A DNA stretch of 64,000 bases, taken from NCBI GenBank assembly GCA_963580455.1, contig OY756972.1, positions 77,001-141,000 on the forward strand, written 5' to 3'. Below are positions 37,320-49,409 of this stretch, piece after piece. Below the pieces are notes generated by a model. The model was not told where the DNA came from, made no database searches, and worked only from the letters and a program-made list of their open reading frames with translations. Position 1 is the first letter of the stretch. The number at the start of each line of letters is the position of its first letter. The DNA is from Euonymus europaeus. Its lineage: Eukaryota > Streptophyta > Magnoliopsida > Celastrales > Celastraceae. A program made the translations under genes and the position numbers.

Positions 37320-40300
37320 TCAGAACTCGGAGTCAACGGATATTCATAAATCCGTTTACGTAAAGAAACCACATTGCGCGGCTAAATAGGTGAAACGAGA
37401 CAAACTAGCTACGAGTTCTGAAATTAAAATCCGAAACGCCAGGATTTTAAAGCTCGAAAAGTAGTGTGAAATCAAGCTAAAAATCACCGAATTCAGAACT
37501 CGGAGTCAACGGATATTCATAAAACCGTTTACGTAAAGAAACCACATTTCGCGGCTAACTAGGTGAAACAAGACCTACTAGCCACGAGTTCTGAAATCAA
37601 AATCCGAAACGCCAGGATTGTAGAGCTCGAAAAGTAGTGTGAAATGAAGCTAAAAATCACCGAATTCAGAATTCGGAGTCAACGGATATTCATAAAACCC
37701 TTTACGAAAAGAAACCACATTTCGCGGCTAACTAGGTGAAACGAGACCAACTATCCACGAGTTCTGAAATCAAAATCCGAAACGCCAGGATCGTAGAGCT
37801 CAAAAAGTAGTGTGAAATCAAGCTAAAAATCACCGAATTCAGAACTCGGAGTCAACGGATATTCATAAAACCGTTTACGTAAAGAAACCACATTTCGCGG
37901 CTAACTAGGTGAAACGAGACCAACTAGCCACGAGTTCTGAAATCAAAATCCGAAACGCCAGGATCATAGAGCTCAAAAAGTAGTGTGAAATCAAGCTAAA
38001 AATCACCGAATTCAGAACTCGGAGTCAACGGATATTCATAAATCCGTTTACGTAAAGAAACCACATTGCGCGGCTAAATAGGTGAAACGAGACCAACTAG
38101 CCACGAATTCTGAAATCAAAATCCGAAACTCCAGGATTGTAGAGCTCGAAAATTAGTGTGAAATCAAGCTAAAAATCACCGAATTCAGAACTCGGAGTCA
38201 ACGGATATTCATAAAGCCGTTTACGTAAAGAAACCACATTTCGCGGCTAACAAGGTGAAACGAGACCAACTAGCCACGATATCTGAAATAAAAATACGAA
38301 ACACCAGGATCGTAGAGCTCAAAAAGTAGTGTGAAATCAAGTTAAAAATCACCGAATTCAGAACTCGGAGTCAACGGATATTCATAAAACTGTTTACGTA
38401 AAGAAACCACATTTCGCGGCTAACTAGGTGAAACGAGACCAACTAACCACGAGTTCTGAAATCAAAATCCGAAATGCCAGGATCGTAGAGCTCGAAAAGT
38501 AGTCTGAAATCAAGCTAAAAATCACCGAATTCAGAACTCGGAGTCAACGGATATTCATAAATCCGTTTACGTAAAGAAACCACATTGCGCGGCTAAATAG
38601 GTGAAACGAGACAAACTAGCCACGAGTTCTGAAATCAAAATCCGAAATGCCAGGATTGTAAAGCTCGAAAAGTACTGTGAAATCAAGCTAAAAATCACCG
38701 AATTCAGAACTCGGAGTCAACGGATATTCATAAAACCGTTTACGTAAAGAAGCCACATTTCGCGGCTAACTAGGTGAAACAAGACCTACTAGCCACGAGT
38801 TCTGAAATCAAAATCCGAAACGCCAGGATTGTAGAGCTCGAAAAGTAGTGTGAAATCAAGCTAAAAATCACCGAATTCAGAATTCGGAGTCAACGGATAT
38901 TCATAAAACCGTTTACGTAAAGAAACCACATTTCGCGGCTAACTAGGTGAAACGAGACCAACTAGCCACGAGTTTTGAAATCAAAATCCGAAACACCAGG
39001 ATCGTAGAGCTCGAAAAGTAGTGTGAAATCAAGCTAAAAATCACCGAATTCAGAACTCGGAGTCAACGGATATTCATAAAACCGTTTACGTAAAGAAACC
39101 ACATTTCGCGGCTAACTAGGTGAAACGAGACCAACTAGCCACGAGTTCTGAAATCAAAATCCGAAACTCCAGGATCGTAGAGCTCGAAAAGTAGTGTGAA
39201 ATCAAGCTAAAAATAACCGAATTCAGAACTCGGAGTCAACGGATATTCATAAATCCGTTTACGTAAAGAAACCACATTTCGCGGCTAACTAGATGAAACG
39301 AGACCAACTAGCCACGAGTTCTGAAATCAAAATCCGAAATGCAAGGATCGTAGAGCTCGAAAAGTAGTGTGAAATCAAGCTAAAAATCACCGAATTCAGA
39401 ACTCGGAGTCAACGGATATTCATAAAACCGTTTACGTAAAGAAACCACATTGCGCGGCTAAATAGGTGAAAGGAGACCAACTAGCCACGAGTTCTGAAAT
39501 CAAAATCCGAAAAGCCAGGATCGTAGAGCTCGAAAAGTAGTGTGAAATCAAGCTAAAAATCACCGAATTCAGAACTCGGAGTCAACGAATATTCATAAAT
39601 CCGTTTACGTAAAGAAACCACATTGCGCGGCTAAATAGGTGAAACGAGACAAACTAGCTACGAGTTCTGAAATCAAAATCCGAAACGCCAAGATTTTAAA
39701 GCTCGAAAAGTAGTGTGAAATCAAGCTAAAAATCACCGAATTCAGAACTCGGAGTCAACGGATATTCATAAAACCGTTTACGCAAAGAAACCACATTTCG
39801 CGGCTAACTAGGTGAAACAAGACCTACTAGCCAAGAGTTCTGAAATCAAAATCCGAAACGCCAGGATTGTAGAGCTCGAAAAGTAGTGTGAAATCAAGCT
39901 AAAAATCACCGAATTTAGAATTCGGAGTCAACGGATATTCATAAAACCGTTTACGAAAAGAAACCACATTTCGCGGCTAACTAGGTGAAACGAGACCAAC
40001 TATCCATGAGTTCTGAAATCAAAATCCGAAACGCCAGGATCGTAGAGCTCAAAAAGTAGTGTGAAATCAAGCTAAAAATCACCGAATTCAGAACTCGGAG
40101 TCAACGGATATTCATAAAACCGTTTACGTAAAGAAACCACATTTCGCGGCTAACTAGGTGAAACGAGACCAACTAGCCACGAGTTCTGAAATCAAAATCC
40201 GAAATTCCAGGATCGTAGAGCTCAAAAAGTAGTGTGAAATCAAGCTAAAAATCACCGAATTCAGAACTCGGAGTCAACGGATATTCATAAATCCGTTTAC

Positions 40301-43300
40301 GTAAAGAAACCACATTGCGCGGCTAAATAGGTGAAACGAGACCAACTAGCCACGAATTCTGAAATCAAAATCCGAAACTCCAGGATTGTAGAGCTCGAAA
40401 ATTAGTGTGAAATCAAGCTAAAAATCACCGAATTCAGAACTCGGAGTCAAGGGATATTCATAAAACCGTTTACGTAAAGAAACCACATTTCGCGGCTAAC
40501 AAGGTGAAACGAGACCAACTAGCCACGATATCTGAAATAAAAATACGAAAAACCAGGATCGTAGAGCTCAAAAAGTAGTGTGAAATCGAGTTAAAAATCA
40601 CCGAATTCAGAACTCGGAGTCAACGGATATTCATAAAACTGTTTACGTAAAGAAACCACATTTCGCGGCTAACTAGGTGAAACGAGACCAACAAACCACG
40701 AGTTCTGAAATCAAAATCCGAAATGCCAGGATCGTAGAGCTCGAAAAGTAGTCTGAAATCAAGCTAAAAATCACCGAATTCAGAACTCGGAGTCAACGGA
40801 TATTCATAAATCCGTTTACGTAAAGAAACCACATTGCGCGGCTAAATAGGTGAAACGAGACAAACTAGCCACGAGTTCTGAAATCAAAATCCGAAACGCC
40901 AGGATTGTAAAGCTCGAAAAGTACTGTGAAATCAAGCTAAAAATCACCGAATTCAGAACTCGGAGTCAACGGATATTCATAAAACCGTTTACGTAAAGAA
41001 ACCACATTTCGCGGCTAACTAGGTGAAACAAGACCTACCATCCACGAGTTCTGAAATCAAAATCCGAAACGCCAGGATTGTAGAGCTCGAAAAGTAGTGT
41101 GAAATCAAGCTAAAAATCACCGAATTCAGAATTCGGAGTCAACGGATATTCATAAAACCGTTTACGTAAAGAAACCACATTTCGCGGCTAACTAGGTGAA
41201 ACGAGACCAACTAGCCACGAGTTTTGAAATCAAAATCCGAAACGCCAGGATCGTAGAGCTCGAAAAGTAGTGTGAAATCAAGCTAAAAATCACCGAATTC
41301 AGAACTCGGAGTCAACGGATATTCATAAAACCGTTTACGTAAAGAAACCACATTTCGCGGCTAACTAGGTGAAACGAGACCAACTAGCCACGAGTTCTGA
41401 AATCAAAATCCGAAACTCCAGGATCGTAGAGCTCGAAAAGTATTGTGAAATCAAGCTAAAAATAACCGAATTCAGAACTCGGAGTCAACGGATATTCATA
41501 AATCCGTTTACGTAAAGAAACCACATTTCGCGGCTAACTAGATGAAACGAGACCAACTAGCCACGAGTTCTGAAATCGAAATCCGAAACTCAAGGATCGT
41601 AGAGCTCGAAAAGTAGTGTGAAATCAAGCTAAAAATCACCGAATTCAGAACTCGGAGTCAACGGATATTCATAAAACCGTTTACGTAAAGAAACCACATT
41701 GCGCGGCTAAATAGGTGAAAGGAGACCAACTAGCCATGAGTTCTGAAATCAAAATCCGAAAAGCCAGGATCGTAGAGCTCGAAAAGTAGTGTGAAATCAA
41801 GCTAAAAATCACCGAATTCAGAACTCGGAGTCAACGGATATTCATAAATCCGTTTACGTAAAGAAACCACATTGCGCGGCTAAATAGGTGAAACGAGACA
41901 AACTAGCTACGAGTTCTGAAATCAAAATCCGAAACGCCAGGATTTTAAAGCTCGAAAAGTAGTGTGAAATCAAGCTAAAAATCACCGAATTCAGAACTCG
42001 GAGTCAACGGATATTCATAAAACCGTTTACGTAAAGAAACCACATTTCGCGGCTAACTAGGTGAAACAAGACCTACTAGCCACGAGTTCTGAAATCAAAA
42101 TCCGAAACGCCAGGATTGTAGAGCTCGAAAAGTAGTGTGAAATCAAGCTAAAAATCACCGAATTTAGAATTCGGAGTCAACGGATATTCATAAAACCGTT
42201 TACGAAAAGAAACCACATTTCGCGGCTAACTAGGTGAAACGAGACCAACTATCCACGAGTTCTGAAATCAAAATCCGAAACGCCAGGATCGTAGAGCTCA
42301 AAAAGTAGAGTGAAATCAAGCTAAAAATCACCGAATTCAGAACTCGGAGTCAACGGATATTCATAAAACCGTTTACGTAAAGAAACCACATTCCGCGGCT
42401 AACTAGGTGAAACGAGACCAACTAGCCACGAGTTCTGAAATCAAAATCCGAAATTCCAGGATCGTAGAGCTCAAAAAGTAGTGTGAAATCAAGCTAAAAA
42501 TCACCGAATTCAGAACTCGGAGTCAACGGATATTCATAAATCCGTTTACGTAAAGAAACCACATTGCGCGGCTAAATAGGTGAAACGAGACCAACTAGCC
42601 ACGAATTCTGAAATCAAAATCCGAAATTCCAGGATTGTAGAGCTCGAAAATTAGTGTGAAATCAAGCTAAAAATCACCGAATTCAGAACTCGGAGTCAAA
42701 GGATATTCATAAAACCGTTTACGTAAAGAAACCACATTTCGCGGCTAACAAGGTTAAACGAGACCAACTAGCCACGATATCTGAAATAAAAATACGAAAC
42801 ACCAGGATCGTAGAGCTCCAAAAGTAGTGTGAAATCAAGTTAAAAATCACCGAATTCAGAACTCGGAGTCAACGGATATTCATAAAACTGTTTACGTAAA
42901 GAAACCACATTTCGCGGCTAACTAGGTGAAACGAGACCAACAAACCACGTGTTCTGAAATCAAAATCCGAAATGCCAGGATCGTAGAGCTCGAAAAGTAG
43001 TCTGAAATCAAGCTAAAAATCACCGAATTCAGAACTCGGAGTCAACGGATATTCATAAATCCGTTTACGTAAAGAAACCACATTGCGCGGCTAAATAGGT
43101 GAAACGAGACAAACTAGCCACGAGTTCTGAAATCAAAATCAGAAAAGCCAGGATTGTAAAGCTCGAAAAGTACTGTGAAATCAAGCTAAAAATCACCGAA
43201 TTCAGAACTCGGAGTCAACGGATATTCATAAAACCGTTTACGTAAAGAAACCACATTTCGCGGCTAACTAGGTGAAACAAGACCTACCATCCACGAGTTC

Positions 43301-43910
43301 TGAAATCAAAATCCGAAACGCCAGGATTGTAGAGCTCGAAAAGTAGTGTGAAATCAAGCTAAAAATCACCGAATTCAGAATTCGGAGTCAACGGATATTC
43401 ATAAAACCGTTTACGTAAAGAAACCACATTTCGCGGCTAACTAGGTGAAACGAGACCAACTAGCCACGAGTTGTGAAATCAAAATCCGAAACGCCAGGAT
43501 CGTAGAGCTCGAAAAGTAGTGTGAAATCAAGCTAAAAATCACCGAATTCAGAACTCGGAGTCAACGGATATTCATAAAACCGTTTACGTAAAGAAACCAC
43601 ATTTCGCGGCTAACTAGGTGAAACGAGACCAACTAGCCACGAGTTCTGAAATCAAAATCCGAAACTCCAGGATCGTAGAGCTCGAAAAGTAGTGTGAAAT
43701 CAAGCTAAAAATAACCGAATTCAGAACTCGGAGTCAACGGATATTCATAAATCCGTTTACGTAAAGAAACCACATTTCCCGGCTAACTAGGTGAAACGAG
43801 ACCAACTAGCCACGAGTTCTGAAATCAAAATCCGAAACGCAAGGATCGTAGAGCTCGAAAAGTAGTGTGAAATCAAGCTAAAAATCACCGAATTCAGAAC
43901 TCGGAGTCAA
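37320..43910. repeat. 13-monomer HOR, three copies (2,249 bp each)
   Basis: Copies are about 37320-39568, 39569-41817 and 41818-43910 (the last lacks about one monomer). Markers repeat at exactly 2,249 bp: CACGATATCTG (G at 38278, 40527, 42776), ACGAAAAG (37704, 39953, 42202), AAGTACTGTG, and GCAAGGATCG or CTCAAGGATCG (about 39.34, 41.59, 43.84 kb). The order of the 13 subtypes is unchanged between copies. Rare copy-specific changes include CAACAAACCAC in copies 2 and 3 versus CAACTAACCAC in copy 1, so copies 2 and 3 look more closely related. Confidence 0.9.
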
Positions 43911-43989
43911 CGGATATTCATAAATCCGTTTACGTAAAGAAACCACATTGCGCGGCTAAATAGGTGAAACGAGACCAACTATCCACGAG

Positions 43990-46141
43990 TTCTGAAATCA
44001 AAATCCGAAACTCCAGGATCGTAGAGCTCAAAAAGTAGTGTGAAATCAAGCTAAAAATCGCCGAATTCAGAACTCGGAGTCAACGGATATTCATAAAACC
44101 GTTTACGTAAAGAAACCACATTGCGCTGCTAAATAGGTGAAACGAGACCAACTAGCCACGAGTTCTGAAATCAAAATCCGAAACGCCCGGATCGTAGAGC
44201 TCAAAAAGTAGTGTGAAATCAAGCTAAAAATCACCGAATTCAGAATTCGGAGTCAACGGATATTCATAAAACCGTTTACGAAAAGAAACCACATTTCGCG
44301 GCTAATTAGGTGAAACGAGACCAACTATCCACGAGTTCTGAAATCAAAATCCGAAAAGCCAGGATCGTAGAGCTCAAAAAGTAGTGTGAAATCAAGCTAA
44401 AAATCACCGAATTCAGAACTCGGAGTCAACGGATATTCATAAAACCGTTTACGTAAAGAAACCACATTTCGCGGCTAACTAGGTGAAACGAGACCAACTA
44501 GCCACAAGGTCTGAAATCAAAATCTGAAACGCCAGGATCGTAGAGCTCAAAAAGTAGTGTGAAATCAAGCTACAAATCACCGAATTCAGATCTCGGAGTC
44601 AAGGGATATTCATAAAACCGTTTACGTAAAGAAACCACATTTCGCGGCTAACAAGGTGAAACGAGACCAACAAGCCACGAGTTCTGAAATAAAAATACGA
44701 AACACCAGGATCGTAGAGCTCAAAAAGTAGTGTGAAATCAAGTTAAAAATCACCGAATTCAGAACTCGGAGTCAACGGATATTCATAAAACTGTTTACGT
44801 AAAGAAACCACATTTCGCGGCTAACTAGGTGAAATGAGACCAACTAACCACGAGTTCTGAAATCAAAATCCGAAATGCCAGGATCGTAGAGCTCGAAAAG
44901 TAGTCTGAAATCAAGCTAAAAATCACCGAATTCAGAACTCGGAGTCAACGGATATTCATAAAACCGTTTACGTAAAGAAACCACATTTCGCGGCTAACTA
45001 GGTGAAACGAGACCAACTATCCACGAGTTCTGAAATCAAAATCCGAAACGCCAGGATCGTAGAGCTCAAAAAGTAGTGTGAAATCAAGCTAAAAATCACC
45101 GAATTCAGAACTCGGAGTCAACGGATATTCATAAAACCGTTTACGTAAAGAAACCACATTGCGCTGCTAAATAGGTGAAACGAGACCAACTAGCCACGAG
45201 TTCTGAAATCAAAATCCGAAACTCCAGGATCGTAGAGCTCAAAAAGTAGTGTGAAATCAAGCTAAAAATCGCCGAATTCAGAACTCGGAGCCAACGGATA
45301 TTCATAAAACCGTTTACGTAAAGAAACCACATTGCGCTGCTAAATAGGTGAAACGAGACCAACTAGCCACGAGTTCTGAAATCAAAATCCGAAACGCCCG
45401 GATCGTAGAGCTCAAAAAGTAGTGTGAAATCAAGCTAAAAATCACCGAATTCAGAATTCGGAGTCAACGGATATTCATAAAACCGTTTACGAAAAGAAAC
45501 CACATTTCGCGGCTAACTAGGTGAAACGAGACCAACTATCCACGAGTTCTGAAATCAAAATCCGAAAAGCCAGGATCGTAGAGCTCAAAAAGTAGTGTGA
45601 AATCAAGCTAAAAATCACCGAATTCAGAACTCGGAGTCAACGGATATTCATAAAACCGTTTACGTAAAGAAACCACATTTCGCGGCTAACTAGGTGAAAC
45701 GAGACCAACTAGCCACGAGTTCTGAAATCAAAATCTGAAATGCCAGGATCGTAGAGCTCAAAAAGTAGTGTGAAATCAAGCTACAAATCACCGAATTCAG
45801 AACTCGGAGTCAAGGGATATTCATAAAACCGTTTACGTAAAGAAACCACATTTCGCGGCTAAGAAGGTGAAACGAGACCAACAAGCCACGAGTTCTGAAA
45901 TAAAAATACGAAACACCAGGATCGTAGAGCTCAAAAAGTAGTGTGAAATCAAGTTAAAAATCACCGAATTCAGAACTTGGAGTCAACGGATATTCATAAA
46001 ACTGTTTACGTAAAGAAACCACATTTCGCGGCTAACTAGGTGAAATGAGACCAACTAACCACGAGTTCTGAAATCAAAATCCGAAATGCCAGGATCGTAG
46101 AGCTCGAAAAGTAGTCTGAAATCAAGCTAAAAATCACCGAA
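43990..46141. repeat. 7-monomer HOR, about 1.8 copies (1,211 bp)
   Basis: Markers 1,211 bp (7 x 173) apart: AAAATCGCCG (about 44058 and 45269), AACGCCCGG (44184 and 45395), GCTACAAATCACC with GTCAAGGG, GGCTAACAAGG or GGCTAAGAAGG with CAACAAGCC, and GAAATGAGACCAACTAACC (44831 and 46042). The shared block spans about 43990-44930 and 45201-46141. Confidence 0.85.
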
Positions 46142-46350
46142 TTCAGAACTCGGAGTCAACGGATATTCATAAATCCGTTTACGTAAAGAAACCACATTGC
46201 GCGGCTAAATAGGTGAAACGAGACAAACTAGCCACGAGTTCTAAAATCAAAATCCGAAACGCCAGGATTGTAAAGCTCGAAAAGTAGTGTGAAATCAAGC
46301 TAAAAATCACCGAATTCAGAACTCGGAGTCAACGGATATTCATAAAACCG
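46142..46350. repeat. Single linking monomer between HORs
   Basis: One right-type monomer (CATAAATCC, ATTGCGCGGCTAAATAGG, AGACAAACTAGCC, TTCTAAAATC) resembles the corresponding subtype of the 13-mer HOR at 38.57 and 43.06 kb and bridges to the 4-mer array. Confidence 0.6.
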
Positions 46351-48772
46351 TTTACATAAAGAAACCACATTTCGCGGCTAACTAGGTGAAACGAAGCTAA
46401 CTAGCCACGAGTTCTGAAATCGAAATCCGAAAACCCAGGATTGTAGAGCTCGAAAAGTAGTGTGAAATCAAGCTAAAAATCACCGAATTCAGAACTCGGA
46501 GTCAACGGATATTCATAAAACCGTTTACGTAAAGAAACCACATTTTGCGGCTAACTAGGTGAAACGAGACCAACTAGCCACGATTTCTGAAATCAAAATC
46601 CGAAACACCAGGATCGTAGAGCTCGAAAAGTAGTGTGAAATCAAGCGAAAAATCACCCAATTCAGAACTCGGAGTCAACGGATATTCATAAAACTGTTTA
46701 CGTAAAGAAACCACATTTCGCGGCTAACTAGGTGAAACGAGAGCAACTAGCCACGAGTTCTGAAATCAAAATCCGAAAACCCAGGATTGTAGAGCTCGAA
46801 AAGTAGTGTGAAATCAAGCTAAAAATCACCGAATTCAGAACTCGGAGTCAACGGATATTCATAAAACTGTTTACGTAAGGAAACCACATTTCGCGGCTAA
46901 CTAGGTGAAACGAGACCAACTAGCCACGAGTTCTGAAATCAAAATCCGAAAACCCAGGATTGTAGAGCTCGAAAAGTAGTGTGAAATCAAGCTAAAAATC
47001 ACCAAATTCAGAACTCGGAGTCAACGGATATTCATAAAACCGTTTACATAAAGAAACCACATTTCGCGGCTAACTAGGTGAAACGAGACCTACTAGCCAC
47101 GAGTTTTGAAATAAAAATCCGAAACACCAGGATTGTAGAGCTCGAAAAGTAGTGTGAAATCAAGCTAAAAATCACCGAATTCAGAACTCGGAGTCAACGG
47201 ATATTCATAAAATTGTTTACGTAAAGAAACCACATTTCGCGGCTAACTAGGTGAAACGAGTCCAACTAGCCACGAGTTCTCAAATCAAAATCCGAAATTC
47301 CAGGATCGTAGAGCTCGAAAAGTAGTGTGAAATCCAGCTAAAAATCACCGAATTCAGAACTCGGAGTCAACGGATATTCATAAAACCGTTTACATAAAGA
47401 AACCACATTTCGCGGCTAACTAGGTGAAACGAAGCCAACTAGCCACGAGTTCTGAAATCGAAATCCGAAAACCCAGGATTGTAGAGCTCGAAAAGTAGTG
47501 TGAAATCAAGCTAAAAATCACCGAATTCAGAACTCGGAGTCAACGGATATTCATAAAACCGTTTACGTAAAGAAACCACATTTTGCGGCTAACTAGGTGA
47601 AACGAGACCAACTAGCCACGAGTTCTGAAATCAAAATCCGAAACACCAAGATCGTAGAGCTCGAAAAGTAGTGTGAAATCAAGCGAAAAATCACCGAATT
47701 CAGAACTCGGAGTCAACGGATATTCATAAAACTGTTTACGTAAAGAAACCACATTTCGCGGCTAACTAGGTGAAACGAGACCAACTAGCCACGAGTTCTG
47801 AAATCAAAATCCGAAAACCCAGGATTGTAGAGCTCGAAAAGTACTGTGAAATCAAGCTAAAAATCACCGAATTCAGAACTCGGAGTCAACGGATATTCAT
47901 AAAACTGTTTACGTAAAGAAACCACATTTCGCGGCTAACTAGGCGAAACGAGACCAACTAGCCACGAGTTCTGAAATCAAAATCCGAAAACCCATGATTG
48001 TAGAGCTCGAAAAGTAGTGTGAAATCAAGCTAAAAATCACCAAATTCAGAACTCGGAGTCAACGGATATTCATAAAACCGTTTACATAAAGAAACCACAT
48101 TTCGCGGCTAACTAGGTGAAACGAAGCCAACTAGCCACGAGTTCTGAAATCGAAATCCGAAAACCCAGGATTGTAGAGCTCGAAAAGTAGTGTGAAATCA
48201 AGCTAAAAATCACCGAATTCAGAACTCGGAGTCAACGGATATTCATAAAACCGTTTACGTAAAGAAACCACATTTTGCGGCTAACTAGGTGAAACGAGAC
48301 CAACTAGCCACGAGTTCTGAAATCAAAATCCAAAACACCAGGATCGTAGAGCTCGAAAAGTAGTGTGAAATCAAGCGAAAAATCACCGAATTCAGAACTC
48401 GGAGTCAACGGATATTCATAAAACTGTTTACGTAAAGAAACCACATTTCGCGGCTAACTAGGTGAAACGAGACCAACTAGCCACGAGTTCTGAAATCAAA
48501 ATCCAAAAACCCAGGATTGTAGAGCTCGAAAAGTACTGTGAAATCAAGCTAAAAATCACCGAATTCAGAACTCGGAGTCAACGGATATTCATAAAACTGT
48601 TTACGTAAAGAAACCACATTTCGCGGCTAACTAGGTGAAACGAGACCAACTGGCCACGAGTTCTGAAATCAAAATCCGAAAACCCATGATTGTAGAGCTC
48701 GAAAAGTAGTGTGAAATCAAGCTAAAAATCACCAAATTCAGAACTCGGAGTCAACGGATATTCATAAAACCG
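46351..48772. repeat. 4-monomer HOR, three copies (692 bp) with a two-monomer insert
   Basis: The unit begins with TTTACATAAAG plus GAAACGAAGC(C/T)AACTAGCC and GAAATCGAAATCC, followed by a TTTTGCGG monomer with AAGCGAAAAATC, then two AAAACTG monomers with CGAAAACCC. Copies start at 46351, 47389 and 48081, and the next TTTACATAAAG is at 48773. The last two steps are 692 bp (4 x 173). The first is 1,038 bp because two more monomers, a TTTACATAAAG/GAGTTTTG type at about 47,043 and an AAATTG/GAGTCCAACTAG type at about 47,215, sit between copies. CCCATGATTG (47991, 48683) and GTACTGTG mark the last two copies. Confidence 0.88.
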
Positions 48773-49409
48773 TTTACATAAAGAAACCACATTTTGCGGC
48801 TAACTAGGTGAAACGAGACCTACTAGCCACGAGTTTTGAAATAAAAATCCGAAACACCAGGATTGTAGAGCTCGAAAAGTAGTGTGAAATCAAGCTAAAA
48901 ATCACCGAATTCAGAACTCGGAGTCAACGGATATTCATAAAACTGATTACGTAAAGAAACCACATTTCGCGGCTAATTAGGTGAAACGAGACAAACTAGC
49001 CACGAGTTCTGAAATTAAAATCCGAAACTCCAAGATCATAGAGCTCGAAAAGAAGTGCGAAATCAAGCTAAAAATCAACGAATTCAGAACTCGGAGTCAA
49101 CGGATATTCATAAAACCGTTTACGTAAAGAAACCACATTTCGCGGCTAACTAGGTGAAACGAGACCAACTAGCCACGAGTTCTGAAATTAAAATCCGAAA
49201 CACCAGGATCGTAGAGCTCGAAAAGTAGTGTGAAATCAAGCGAAAAATCACCGAATTCAGAACTCGGAGTCAATGGATATTCATAAAACCGTTTACGTAA
49301 AGAAACCACATTTCGCTGCTAACTAGGTGAAACGAGACCAACTAGCCACGAGTTCTGAAATCAAAATCCGAAACACTAGGATCGTAGAGCTCGAAAAGTA
49401 GTGTGAAAT
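48773..49409. repeat. Linking monomers between 4-mer and 9-mer HORs
   Basis: About four monomers: a GAGTTTTGAAATAAAAATCC copy like that near 47,100, then AACTGATTACG with GGCTAATTAGG, CTCCAAGATCATAG and GAAGTGCG, then two CCAACTAGCC copies. I see no duplication inside this stretch. Confidence 0.6.
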
